DNA of 22,846 nt from an uncultured Johnsonella sp. (lineage in GTDB: Bacteria > Bacillota > Clostridia > Lachnospirales > Lachnospiraceae): contig CAJPUK010000018.1 of the NCBI GenBank assembly GCA_905373785.1, positions 1 through 22,846 on the forward strand. Reading direction: 5' to 3'. Under the pieces are notes generated by a model. The model saw nothing but the letters and a program-made list of their open reading frames with translations, searched no databases and was not told the DNA's origin. Every line of letters starts with the position of its first letter. Positions within the stretch are counted from its first letter, which is position 1. Positions 1 to 6,913 of the stretch are shown here, piece after piece. Position numbers and translations under genes: made by a program.

Positions 1-1299
1 GGTTATAAGTACAGGTATCAGCCATGACATACCTATATCGAATAAAGGCATTTTTTTATAAATATTTATTATAGGGCTTATGTATTTGCTTCCTGAAATT
101 ATCTCAGGAAGGGCATTGAGGAAGTCTCCTATGCTAAATATTCCGGTAACAACTATGGCGGCTGTCCATACTATGCGGCTGTCATTAAATCTTTTCGTAA
201 ACATTGCAAGGAAGATAGTTACTATTACCAACGGATAGATAAACATCAAAGCCGGTATTGAATAACTTATTATACTGCTAAGTCCCAGGTTGGCTACAAC
301 AACACTGAAACCTGCAAATATGCAGGCATATATCTTGTATGATAGAAATCTTGGAAACATTTCTGCAAATATATCCGAACAGGCACTTATAAGTCCTATA
401 GCGGTTTTTATACAGGCAAGGAATACTATGATTGCCAGTACTATATTTCCCAATGAACCAAAATAATGGTGGGTTATTTGAGCCAGGGCTATACCTCCGT
501 TTTCAGATATGCCGAACAGCCCTCCGCTCTGTGCTCCTACAAATGATAATCCGGCATATATAAGCACCATAAGTACAACACTTACAAATCCGGCTTTTGC
601 AAGGCTTATTACTATAGCCTTATCTTCCTTTACTCCAAGGTCTCTTAAGGTATCAACCACTATAACACCGAAGGCAAGTGCAGCTATCGCATCCATAGTA
701 TTATAACCTTCGGTAAAGCCCTTAAAAAATGCCTGATTCATATAATTTTCATTAGGTGCAAGAGTGCTTACATCAGACATGGGATTAAATATCGCAAATA
801 ATATAAGTAAGCTTATAATTATAAGAAATAAAGGGTTAAATATCTTACCCACCCATAAAAGTATCTTACTCGGATAGAGTGAAAATATTAAAGCCATGCC
901 GAAAAATACCAGGGTAAATATAAATAATGCCAACATTGAATACTCACTCGGTATAATGTTGGAAAAACCTATTGTATATGATACTGTCCCGGTTCTTGGC
1001 AGGGCAAAAAAAGGTCCTATGGTAAGATATAAAAGTATCGTAAAAAAATACGCCCAGCCCTTAGACACCAAACCTGCCAGATCAAACAAATTCTTTTTGG
1101 CAGACAGTCCCATAGCAACTATACCGAGAAAAGTAAGTCCCGTTCCGGTAGTTATAAAGCCTGTACAGGCAGTCCATACTCTATATCCGGCTTCCTGTCC
1201 CATATGCACCGGAAATATAAGGTTGCCCGCACCGAAAAACAAACCGAATAACATTGAGCCTATAAAAAAATAATTAGCTTTTGAAAGTTTTTTATCCAT
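1..1299 (-). CDS. brnQ: Branched-chain amino acid transport system II carrier protein, BrnQ (C-terminus off the left edge)
   Basis: Cation-coupled permease for leucine, isoleucine and valine in the cytoplasmic membrane (family knowledge). The frame is open from the ATG at 1299 to the window edge, 433 codons, so only a few C-terminal residues are probably missing. Translation gives an almost wholly hydrophobic protein with about 12 membrane spans. The N-terminal family signature FFGAGNLIFP sits at residues 21-30, followed by an HMGQEAG segment. A purine-rich ribosome site (AGGGGGAAATGAGG) precedes the ATG. The gene follows the terminator of the ribosomal cluster by fewer than 30 bases and I see no convincing promoter of its own in that gap. 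Function is assigned by motif and topology; the exact substrate is inferred. Confidence 0.9.
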   Translation of the reverse strand, partial: MDKKLSKANYFFIGSMLFGLFFGAGNLIFPVHMGQEAGYRVWTACTGFITTGTGLTFLGIVAMGLSAKKNLFDLAGLVSKGWAYFFTILLYLTIGPFFALPRTGTVSYTIGFSNIIPSEYSMLALFIFTLVFFGMALIFSLYPSKILLWVGKIFNPLFLIIISLLILFAIFNPMSDVSTLAPNENYMNQAFFKGFTEGYNTMDAIAALAFGVIVVDTLRDLGVKEDKAIVISLAKAGFVSVVLMVLIYAGLSFVGAQSGGLFGISENGGIALAQITHHYFGSLGNIVLAIIVFLACIKTAIGLISACSDIFAEMFPRFLSYKIYACIFAGFSVVVANLGLSSIISYSIPALMFIYPLVIVTIFLAMFTKRFNDSRIVWTAAIVVTGIFSIGDFLNALPEIISGSKYISPIINIYKKMPLFDIGMSWLIPVLIT

Positions 1300-1317
1300 A
1301 CCTCATTTCCCCCTACA

Positions 1318-1378
1318 TAAATAAAAGTCCGAACATCAACACCTAAAGGCTATCCCCTTAAAGTATCAATGTCCGGAC
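1318..1378 (-). terminator. Rho-independent terminator of the ribosomal protein cluster
   Basis: On the minus strand GTCCGGACAT (1369-1378) pairs with ATGTTCGGAC (1327-1336), one G-U, 10 bp, and is followed directly by TTTTATTT. The 32-base loop contains a further AAGG/CCTT pairing. It begins 27 bases after the rplQ stop. Transcription from the other strand would lack a U tract, so it acts on the minus strand. Confidence 0.8.
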
Positions 1379-1405
1379 CGTATTATAATCTTAAATTAAA
1401 CCGGA

Positions 1406-1942
1406 TTATACTAACTCAAGCAATACTTCCATAGCAGCATCACCTTTACGTAAACCTATCTTCACTATTCTGGTATATCCACCGTTACGCTCTGCATACT
1501 TTGGAGCATACTCATCAAAAAGTTTATCGGTAAGGTCTATTGTTTTAGTATTCTTTTTTCTTCCAGCACCCTTGCTCGGTACATCCTTAAGCTCATACAA
1601 TGCTGCAGACATTCTTCTTCTTGCATGCAGTCTTGAAGGCTTGTCCTTCTTTATTTCTCTTTGAACTTCGTCATATACGGTCTTCTTCTTACCGTCCACA
1701 ACCTCTTTAACTCTCTTGCCGTCTTTGTCTTTTCTGGCTACCTTAGCAGTTATAGTAAGTGTTTCATAGTTATCCTTTTCCTTAACCGCAAGTGCTATTA
1801 AAGGCTCTACTAATTTTCTTACTTCCTTAGCTCTGGCTTCTGTGGTAACGATCTTACCATATCTAAGTAAAGTTGATACCTGACCTCTAAGCAAAGCTCT
1901 TCTTTGACTTGAAGTTCTTGAAAGTTTTCTATACATTGCCAT
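1406..1942 (-). CDS. rplQ: 50S ribosomal protein L17, long form
   Basis: Large-subunit protein near the exit tunnel and last gene of the cluster. Family landmarks are the N-terminal RKLSRTSSQRRALLRGQ, the EARAKEVRKLVEPLI helix, and the C-terminal LFDEYAPKYAERNGGYTRI followed by GDAAMEVLLELV. At 178 residues it is about 50 longer than the E. coli protein. The extra length is a charged stretch around residues 67-105 (KVARKDKDGKRVKEVVDGKKK, YDEVQREIKKDKP) before LHARRRMSAAL. From memory this insert is usual in Lachnospiraceae. The ATG is preceded by GGAGG at a normal distance. The gap to rpoA (69 bases) can fold in two alternative ways. Confidence 0.96.
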   Translation of the reverse strand: MAMYRKLSRTSSQRRALLRGQVSTLLRYGKIVTTEARAKEVRKLVEPLIALAVKEKDNYETLTITAKVARKDKDGKRVKEVVDGKKKTVYDEVQREIKKDKPSRLHARRRMSAALYELKDVPSKGAGRKKNTKTIDLTDKLFDEYAPKYAERNGGYTRIVKIGLRKGDAAMEVLLELV

Positions 1943-1957
1943 AACTTTTTATCCTCC

Positions 1958-2003
1958 ATATACGGAAGTATATACATGCTTCATCGGTCTTACTGTATAT
2001 ACT
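1958..2003 (-). promoter_or_regulatory. Alternative hairpins in the rpoA-rplQ gap
   Basis: On the transcript the 9-base arms AGTATATAC (rc 1995-2003) and GTATATACT (rc 1967-1975) pair perfectly around a 19-base loop. The second arm can instead form ATATAC-TTCC-GTATAT (rc 1958-1973), whose 3' arm abuts the GGAGG (rc 1953-1957) of rplQ. The two folds share bases 1967-1973 and so exclude each other. A regulatory role is inference. Confidence 0.4.
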
Positions 2004-2011
2004 AAAAATAT

Positions 2012-2965
2012 TTACATTCCTTCACTTTGTCTAAGTTCCAAACCTAATTCCTTTAACTTAGCAAGTACTTCTTCTAAAGACTTTCTTCCCAGATTTCTGA
2101 CTTTCATCATATCTTCCGGTGTTTTATTACATAATTCTTCTACGGTATTTATTCCGGCTCTTTTAAGACAATTATAAGATCTTACGGATAACTCCAACTC
2201 GTCTATATTCATCTCCAGAGCTTTTTCTTTATCATCTTCTTCTTTCTCAACCATCACTTCCGCACTCTTGGCATTCTCTGAAAGATTGATAAAAAAGTTC
2301 AAATGTTCGCTTAAAACTTTAGCTGCAAGGCTTACCGCCTCATCCGGTGCCAAAGCACCGTTGGTAAATACATCTAAAATAAGCTTGTCATAATCTGTTA
2401 TCTGTCCCACACGAGTATTTTCTACAAGGAGATTTACTCTCTCAACCGGTGTATACAAAGAGTCTATAGCAATCACTCCTATAGGAAGTTCTTCATCTTT
2501 GTTTTTATCAGAACTTACATAACCTCTTCCGTTTTGTATAGTAAGCTCCATATAAAGCTTACCCTTGCTCAGTGTTGCTATTATCTGATCTTTGTTGATT
2601 ATCTCTATATCAGGATCACACTTAATGTCTGCCGCAGTTACTACGCCTTCGCCTTCAAAGTCTATAATTGCGGTCTTAGTCTCATTTGTCGGACCGGTAT
2701 TCTTAATAGAAAGGCTCTTGATGTTCATAATGATTTCCGTAACATCTTCTTTAACACCCTCTATAGAAGAAAACTCATGCAGTACACCATCTATTCTTAC
2801 CTGACTTACTGCAGTTCCCGGAAGGGATGAAAGCATGATTCTTCTTAGGGAGTTACCTAAGGTTGTACCATAGCCTCTCTCTAGTGGTTCACATATGAAT
2901 CTACCGAATTTCTTATCATTGGAAATCTCTGCAATCTCTATCCTGGGTTTTTCAAAATCGAACAC
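2012..2965 (-). CDS. rpoA: DNA-directed RNA polymerase subunit alpha
   Basis: Scaffold subunit that dimerises to nucleate RNA polymerase assembly and whose C-terminal domain contacts UP elements and activators. The N-terminal domain carries the assembly motif GYGTTLGNSLRRIMLSSLPG at residues 31-50. An acidic linker (VEKEEDDKEKA) joins it to the C-terminal domain with its helix-hairpin-helix segment (SYNCLKRAGINTVEELC, then NLGRKSLEEV). The length of 317 is normal for the family. The start is GTG at 2965, with GGAGGG six bases upstream; no ATG fits better. It lies 216 bases after rpsD, the longest gap in the alpha part of the cluster. Confidence 0.98.
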   Translation of the reverse strand: MFDFEKPRIEIAEISNDKKFGRFICEPLERGYGTTLGNSLRRIMLSSLPGTAVSQVRIDGVLHEFSSIEGVKEDVTEIIMNIKSLSIKNTGPTNETKTAIIDFEGEGVVTAADIKCDPDIEIINKDQIIATLSKGKLYMELTIQNGRGYVSSDKNKDEELPIGVIAIDSLYTPVERVNLLVENTRVGQITDYDKLILDVFTNGALAPDEAVSLAAKVLSEHLNFFINLSENAKSAEVMVEKEEDDKEKALEMNIDELELSVRSYNCLKRAGINTVEELCNKTPEDMMKVRNLGRKSLEEVLAKLKELGLELRQSEGM

Positions 2966-3108
2966 TTAATTCCCTCCTTCGTTGCTATACTCTATCATTT
3001 ATAAGACAACTTCCTACTTATAAAATTTACATAATTATGCATCTTGAAACTTTCCCTAACACATTACCGCATAAAAAGGTCTAAAACTTTTCTATGCAAT
3101 AAATATAA

Positions 3109-3174
3109 ATATGCCCACCAGGTGAGCATATCAGTATTTGGATACTTTAGCAGCAAAATCACTACTAAAGTATC
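3109..3174 (-). terminator. Two consecutive hairpins after rpsD, the second terminator-like
   Basis: Seven bases after the rpsD stop, a 13-bp stem (arms rc 3162-3174 and rc 3141-3153, one T-G pair) closes an 8-base loop. It is followed by a second hairpin, ATATGCTCA (rc 3123-3131) with TGGGCATAT (rc 3109-3117) around loop CCTGG, then the U-rich tail TTATATTTATT. This could partly terminate before rpoA, or be a processing or protein-binding site. About 140 bases remain between it and the rpoA start; I found no clear promoter there. Confidence 0.5.
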
Positions 3175-3181
3175 TTTACAA

Positions 3182-3775
3182 TTATTTAGAGTATAACTCG
3201 ACGATAAGCAGCTCATCTACAGGTACATCTATCTCTTCCCTTGTAGGTAAGGACTTGATACTACCCTTTAAGTTATCTATGTCAACATCTAACCAAGCCG
3301 GAGCTATACGTCCGCCTGTCTGCTCTATTACTTCTTTATATCTTGCTGATGACTTAGACTTTTCTCTAATTTCTATTACATCACCTGCTTTTACCAAGTA
3401 TGATGGAATATTTACACATTTACCATTAACTAATACGTTCTTATGTCCAACGATTTGACGTGTCTCTCTTCTTGTTCTTCCAAATCCCATACGGAAAACA
3501 ACATTGTCAAGTCTTCTTTCAAGAAGTATCATGAGGTTTTCACCTACCTGACCTCTCATTCTTGAAGCCTTAGCATAGTAATTTCTAAAAGGTCTCTCAA
3601 GCACACCATAGATGAACTTGGCTTTTTGCTTCTCACGAAGCTGACTGCCGTACTCACTCATCTTCTTATTGGCTCTTTTTGATACCCTGTTTGATTTCTT
3701 ATCGATACCTATATATATAGGATCAAGTCCGAGTGACCTACATCTTTTAAGAACGGGAACTCTATTAACTGCCAC
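3182..3775 (-). CDS. rpsD: 30S ribosomal protein S4, zinc-free form
   Basis: Primary 16S rRNA binder that starts small-subunit assembly, and in several bacteria a translational repressor of its own operon. The S4 RNA-binding domain is clear at residues 86-111 (ERRLDNVVFRMGFGRTRRE...). The C-terminus VDVPVDELLIVELYSK is typical in form. The N-terminal Cys cluster of zinc-binding S4 proteins is absent, with only one Cys in that part (KRCRSLG). The start is GTG at 3775 with AGGAGG upstream. Length 197 is normal. It is 15 bases after rpsK, so probably co-translated. Having rpsD inside the alpha cluster is the clostridial rather than the Bacillus arrangement. Confidence 0.97.
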   Translation of the reverse strand: MAVNRVPVLKRCRSLGLDPIYIGIDKKSNRVSKRANKKMSEYGSQLREKQKAKFIYGVLERPFRNYYAKASRMRGQVGENLMILLERRLDNVVFRMGFGRTRRETRQIVGHKNVLVNGKCVNIPSYLVKAGDVIEIREKSKSSARYKEVIEQTGGRIAPAWLDVDIDNLKGSIKSLPTREEIDVPVDELLIVELYSK

Positions 3776-3790
3776 TTTTAGTACCTCCTA

Positions 3791-4189
3791 TTAGACTCTT
3801 CTACGTTTTGGCGGACGACAACCATTATGTGGTACCGGTGTTACATCCTTTATACTTGTTACTTCAATTCCACATGCAGCGAGAGCACGAATTGCCGCCT
3901 CTCTACCGGAACCGGGTCCTTTTACCATAACATCTACGTATTTTAAGCCATGTACTAAAGCTGCTTTTGCAGCAGTCTCAGCAGCCATTGAAGCTGCATA
4001 TGGAGTAGATTTCTTTGAACCTCTAAACCCTAGACCACCGGCACTCGCCCAAGATAAAGCATTACCCTGAGTATCAGTCAACGTAACAATAGTATTGTTA
4101 AATGATGACTGGATATGTGCCTGTCCACGTTCAACGTTTTTCTTTACGCGCTTTTTAGTCACCTTTTTGGTGGACGCCTTATTTGCCAT
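3791..4189 (-). CDS. rpsK: 30S ribosomal protein S11
   Basis: Platform protein of the small subunit that lies near the Shine-Dalgarno helix. The translation shows GQAHIQSSFNNTIVTLTD, WASAGGLGFRGSKKSTPYAA, VKGPGSGREAAIRAL and the C-terminus PHNGCRPPKRRRV, all family signatures. Length 132 is normal. The ribosome site is weak: only TAGGT lies upstream of the ATG, against AGGAGG for most neighbours. The gap to rpsM is 76 bases, so translation may rely partly on coupling or on the local AU-rich leader. That last point is inference. Confidence 0.97.
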   Translation of the reverse strand: MANKASTKKVTKKRVKKNVERGQAHIQSSFNNTIVTLTDTQGNALSWASAGGLGFRGSKKSTPYAASMAAETAAKAALVHGLKYVDVMVKGPGSGREAAIRALAACGIEVTSIKDVTPVPHNGCRPPKRRRV

Positions 4190-4265
4190 CTAAACTAACC
4201 TACTTTCTCAAAAATAAATTTTACGTTCCTGTTATTAAAACATGCAACGTTTTCTACTTCAGCTA

Positions 4266-4634
4266 CTACTTCTTCTTATTAGCAACTGTCTTTCTTGGTC
4301 CCTTACGAGTTCTGGCATTAGTCTTAGTCTTCTGTCCGCGAACCGGCAGATTCTTTCTATGACGTATACCACGATAACAACCTATTTCCTGTAATCTCTT
4401 AATATTAAGAGCGATCTCTCTACGTAAATCACCTTCAACTACCTGAGACTCAGAAATAACAGCTGCTATTCTCTTAACTTCGTCGTCTGTAAGATCCTTT
4501 ACTCTGGTATTAGGATCCACACCGGATTCAGAAAGAATACGATTGGAGCTTGATACACCTATACCGTAAATATAAGTAAGACCTATCTCCACACGTTTTT
4601 CTCTCGGTAAATCAACGCCTGCTATACGAGCCAT
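4266..4634 (-). CDS. rpsM: 30S ribosomal protein S13
   Basis: Head protein of the small subunit that forms bridges to the large subunit. It begins MARIAGVDLPREKRVEIGLTYIYGIG. It has GCYRGIRHRKNLPVRGQKTKTNARTRKGPRKT near the end and a basic tail (VANKKK). Length 122 is normal. The ATG has GGAGG about ten bases upstream, and the stop is TAG. It follows rpmJ by 40 bases and is in the transcript served by the promoter between infA and rpmJ. Confidence 0.97.
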   Translation of the reverse strand: MARIAGVDLPREKRVEIGLTYIYGIGVSSSNRILSESGVDPNTRVKDLTDDEVKRIAAVISESQVVEGDLRREIALNIKRLQEIGCYRGIRHRKNLPVRGQKTKTNARTRKGPRKTVANKKK

Positions 4635-4674
4635 TGTGCTGTCTTCCTCCTTATTTTATTAGATCTTTATCGAA

Positions 4675-4788
4675 TTAACCTTGTCTTTGTTTATGTTTCG
4701 GATTCTCACAGATAACCCTGATAGATCCTTTTCTTTTAATAATTTTGCATTTATCGCAAATTGGTTTAACCGAAGATCTTACCTTCAT
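4675..4788 (-). CDS. rpmJ: 50S ribosomal protein L36, zinc-binding
   Basis: A 37-residue large-subunit protein. Translating the minus strand from the ATG at 4788 gives MKVRSSVKPICDKCKIIKRK, then GSIRVICENPKHKQRQG and a TAA stop. The Cys-x2-Cys, later Cys and His (CENPKH) are the zinc ligands of the C+ form. GGAG lies seven bases before the ATG. It is the first gene after the internal promoter at 4830-4858. Confidence 0.95.
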   Translation of the reverse strand: MKVRSSVKPICDKCKIIKRKGSIRVICENPKHKQRQG

Positions 4789-4829
4789 TGTAACTCTCCT
4801 TTCCTCGCTACCAATAAAGTCGCCTAAAT

Positions 4830-4858
4830 ATTATATCACTGAGGGTTATATTAGGCAA
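4830..4858 (-). promoter_or_regulatory. Internal sigma-A promoter upstream of rpmJ
   Basis: On the minus strand TTGCCT (rc 4853-4858) and TATAAT (rc 4830-4835) are separated by exactly 17 bases. TGA immediately before the -10 gives an extended -10. It would drive rpmJ-rpsM-rpsK-rpsD-rpoA-rplQ. The element lies in the 81-base infA-rpmJ gap and is flanked by the inverted arms GCCTAA (rc 4851-4856) and TTAGGC (rc 4822-4827). Confidence 0.8.
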
Positions 4859-4865
4859 GTTGTTT

Positions 4866-5084
4866 TTACTTATCACGCCAGATTATTCTGCCCTTTGACA
4901 AATCATACGGTGATAACTCTATTGTAACTTTATCTCCCGGCAATATACGTATGTAATTCATACGCAATTTACCACTTATATGTGCAAGTACCTGATGTCC
5001 GTTTTCAAGCTCTACCTGAAACATAGCATTAGGTAATTTTTCTTTAACTACACCTTCAATCTCTATAACGTCCGATTTAGACAT
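4866..5084 (-). CDS. infA: Translation initiation factor IF-1
   Basis: A 72-residue S1/OB-fold factor that occupies the A site of the 30S subunit during initiation. The translation begins MSKSDVIEIEGVVKEKLPNA, contains GHQVLAHISGKLRMNYIRILPGDKV and ends GRIIWRDK, a near-textbook IF-1. A longer frame beginning at a TTG at 5096 exists, but GGAGG sits just upstream of the ATG at 5084 and 72 residues is the family length, so I use 5084. The gene overlaps the end of the preceding KOW gene by 8 bases, which suggests coupled translation. Confidence 0.96.
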   Translation of the reverse strand: MSKSDVIEIEGVVKEKLPNAMFQVELENGHQVLAHISGKLRMNYIRILPGDKVTIELSPYDLSKGRIIWRDK

Positions 5085-5355
5085 TCTTACCTCCAAACGT
5101 CTTTAGGAAATGTTTTACTTCTTCATCCTTCATAGTCCCGAGAGCTATTGCCTGCTTTATCTTGACCTGCTTCTCACTTTCAACATATACTATTTGGATG
5201 TGTTTCTTATTCTTTTTCTTAGTTTTGGCAAGGGTTTTCTTATCACCGTCTGCCAAATACAGTATATCTTCATTAATTCCTACAATCAGATATCTTGACT
5301 CTTTGTCATGCCCTGCCAGCGATATGGCTACATGCCCTACATCATATGTAAGCAT
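5077..5355 (-). CDS. KOW-domain RNA-binding protein (L14e/L6e-like), between map and infA
   Basis: A small protein of 92 residues. Its N-terminus, VGHVAISLAGHDKESRYLIVGI followed by ADGDKKTLAKTKKKNKKHIQ, resembles the KOW fold with the GHD (G-x-D) turn seen in archaeal and eukaryotic L14e-type proteins. Clostridia commonly carry such a gene at this place, from family knowledge. The central KKTLAKTKKKNKK stretch is strongly basic and fits RNA contact. The ATG at 5355 has GGAGG upstream. It is 15 bases after map and overlaps infA, so it is made with the translation machinery. Its biochemical role is not known to me; ribosome association is inference. Confidence 0.85.
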   Translation of the reverse strand: MLTYDVGHVAISLAGHDKESRYLIVGINEDILYLADGDKKTLAKTKKKNKKHIQIVYVESEKQVKIKQAIALGTMKDEEVKHFLKTFGGKNV

Positions 5356-5370
5356 AGCTTACCTCCGCTA

Positions 5371-6126
5371 TTACTTTAATAATGAAAGTATATCCGGACC
5401 TTCATCAGTAATAAGTACCGTATTCTCGTAATGTGCTGAAAGTGTCCTGTCAGACGTCTTTACAGTCCATCCGTCATCTAAAAAGTCAACATCACCTCTG
5501 CCTATGTTAACCATAGGCTCTATAGCAAGTGTCATACCCGCTCTTAAACGTACACCCTTGTGGTCCATCTTAAAATTAGGTACTTCAGGACTTTCATGTA
5601 GGTCTGAACCAACACCGTGTCCTACAAGATCTCTTACTATTCCATATCCTCTGCTGCTCAAGTATTCATCTATGGCACTACAGATGTCATTAAGAAAATT
5701 ACCGCTTTTTGCGTACTTTATACCCTCAAAAAAAGATTCTTCCGTAACCTTTATAAGATCCAGAGCTTCTTTAGAGGCAGCAGGCATGGCATAGGTTCTT
5801 GCAGCATCCGAATGATATCCCTTCCATATAACTCCCGCATCTATACTTACTATATCGGTATCTTTTATTATATTCTTTTTAGACGGTATACCGTGTACCA
5901 CTTCTTCATTTACAGAAATGCACACCGATGCCGGATAACCCGAATAGTTTAAAAATGAAGGTATGCAAGAGTAGGATCGGATAATCTCGTCCGCTATCTT
6001 GTTGATATGCCAGGTAGTTGTACCCGGCTTTATATACTCTGCCAATTCCTGATGAGTCTTTGCCAACACCTCGCCGGCATGCCTCATAAGCTCTATTTCT
6101 CTTTCTGATTTTATTGAAATCGCCAT
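5371..6126 (-). CDS. map: Methionine aminopeptidase, type I
   Basis: Removes the initiator methionine from nascent proteins after deformylation, using a two-metal centre. The five metal ligands are all visible: Asp96 (SIDAGV), Asp107 (HSDAART), His170 (GHGVG), Glu203 (AIEPMV) and Glu234 (HYENTVLI). The catalytic-site His79 lies in VVHGIP. Length 251 fits the minimal bacterial type Ia enzyme without an N-terminal zinc or SH3 extension. The ATG is six bases after the adk stop, with GGGAG inside the adk end, so translation is probably coupled. Confidence 0.97.
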   Translation of the reverse strand: MAISIKSEREIELMRHAGEVLAKTHQELAEYIKPGTTTWHINKIADEIIRSYSCIPSFLNYSGYPASVCISVNEEVVHGIPSKKNIIKDTDIVSIDAGVIWKGYHSDAARTYAMPAASKEALDLIKVTEESFFEGIKYAKSGNFLNDICSAIDEYLSSRGYGIVRDLVGHGVGSDLHESPEVPNFKMDHKGVRLRAGMTLAIEPMVNIGRGDVDFLDDGWTVKTSDRTLSAHYENTVLITDEGPDILSLLK

Positions 6127-6132
6127 TTAATC

Positions 6133-6777
6133 TTACTCCCTAAGCATGGCTATAATATCTGAAAATACCTCTTCCGGAAGCTTGGTTCCGTCTACTTTTT
6201 TCAATATACCGTGCTTATCATAATAATCTACTAATGGGCTTGTAAGTTCATGATATACTTCTAATCTTTTCTTCACAGTTTCAGGCTTATCATCATCCCT
6301 TATAACCAAATCATGTTCACAACTGTCGCAAACATTTTCCTTAGTCGGAGGAGTAAATTCAATATGATAAGTTGAACCGCAGCTTAGACAAACCCTTCTG
6401 CCCGACATACGACTTAAAATAGCACTGTCCGGAACATCTACTTCCACCGCATAGTCTATTTTTTCTCCTAATTTGTCCAATGCCTCGCCTAAACTTACAG
6501 CCTGTGCTATAGTTCTTGGAAATCCATCTAATACAAAACCTTTTTTACAATCATCCTGATGTATCCTGTCTAAAAGCATGGCTATAGTTATTTCATCCGG
6601 AACCAGATTCCCGCTGTCTATATAACTTTTTGCCTTAACCCCAAGCTCTGTACCTTCTTTTATATTTGCACGGAAGATATCGCCTGTTGATATATGAGGT
6701 ATTGAATATTCTGCAGCTATTTTCTTAGCCTGTGTTCCTTTTCCTGCACCCGGTGCACCAAGCATAATTATCTTCAT
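6133..6777 (-). CDS. adk: Adenylate kinase, zinc-binding LID form
   Basis: Catalyses ATP + AMP = 2 ADP in the cytoplasm. The P-loop GAPGAGKGT is at residues 7-15, the AMP-binding STGDIFR at 30-36, and FVLDGFPRT at 81-89. The LID carries four cysteines (130, 133, 150, 153) as two Cys-x2-Cys pairs, the zinc-binding Gram-positive type. Length 214 is normal. Unusually, no Shine-Dalgarno lies directly before the ATG at 6777. The only one (AAAGGAG, rc 6814-6820) is 36 bases upstream, separated by a 9-bp stem-loop. The gene is 179 bases after secY, the widest gap in this part of the cluster. Confidence 0.97.
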   Translation of the reverse strand: MKIIMLGAPGAGKGTQAKKIAAEYSIPHISTGDIFRANIKEGTELGVKAKSYIDSGNLVPDEITIAMLLDRIHQDDCKKGFVLDGFPRTIAQAVSLGEALDKLGEKIDYAVEVDVPDSAILSRMSGRRVCLSCGSTYHIEFTPPTKENVCDSCEHDLVIRDDDKPETVKKRLEVYHELTSPLVDYYDKHGILKKVDGTKLPEEVFSDIIAMLRE

Positions 6778-6788
6778 TACACAATTTC

Positions 6789-6820
6789 GCTACTAAAATG
6801 TATTTAGCAGCATCTCCTTT
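6789..6820 (-). promoter_or_regulatory. Shine-Dalgarno plus stem-loop in the adk 5' region
   Basis: Reading the minus strand, AAAGGAG (rc 6814-6820), then AT, then a stem-loop with arms GCTGCTAAA (rc 6803-6811) and TTTAGTAGC (rc 6789-6797), one G-T pair, loop TACAT, then 11 bases and the adk ATG at 6777. Folding the stem would reduce the distance from GGAG to ATG from 36 to about 13 bases. This is a plausible structure-dependent ribosome site, by analogy with T4 gene 38. The stem itself is seen; the mechanism is inferred. Confidence 0.5.
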
Positions 6821-6913
6821 TTCTATAATATGAAAATATACACTAAACTATAACCTTATACATTTTATTACTGTGATTTTATATTACTTAAAGCTCATTA
6901 TTATATTAAATCA

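Noticed and set aside
509..1273. Plus-strand frames over brnQ
   Set aside because: They are shadows of the minus-strand brnQ frame, whose translation has membrane spans and a family motif.
1300..1405. T-box or other amino acid riboswitch before brnQ
   Set aside because: The space is too short and no specifier-loop or T-box sequence is seen; the hairpin is explained by the rplQ terminator.
6795..6813. Six-codon minicistron before adk (ATG in GGAGATG)
   Set aside because: The SD would touch its ATG with no spacing, so initiation there is unlikely.
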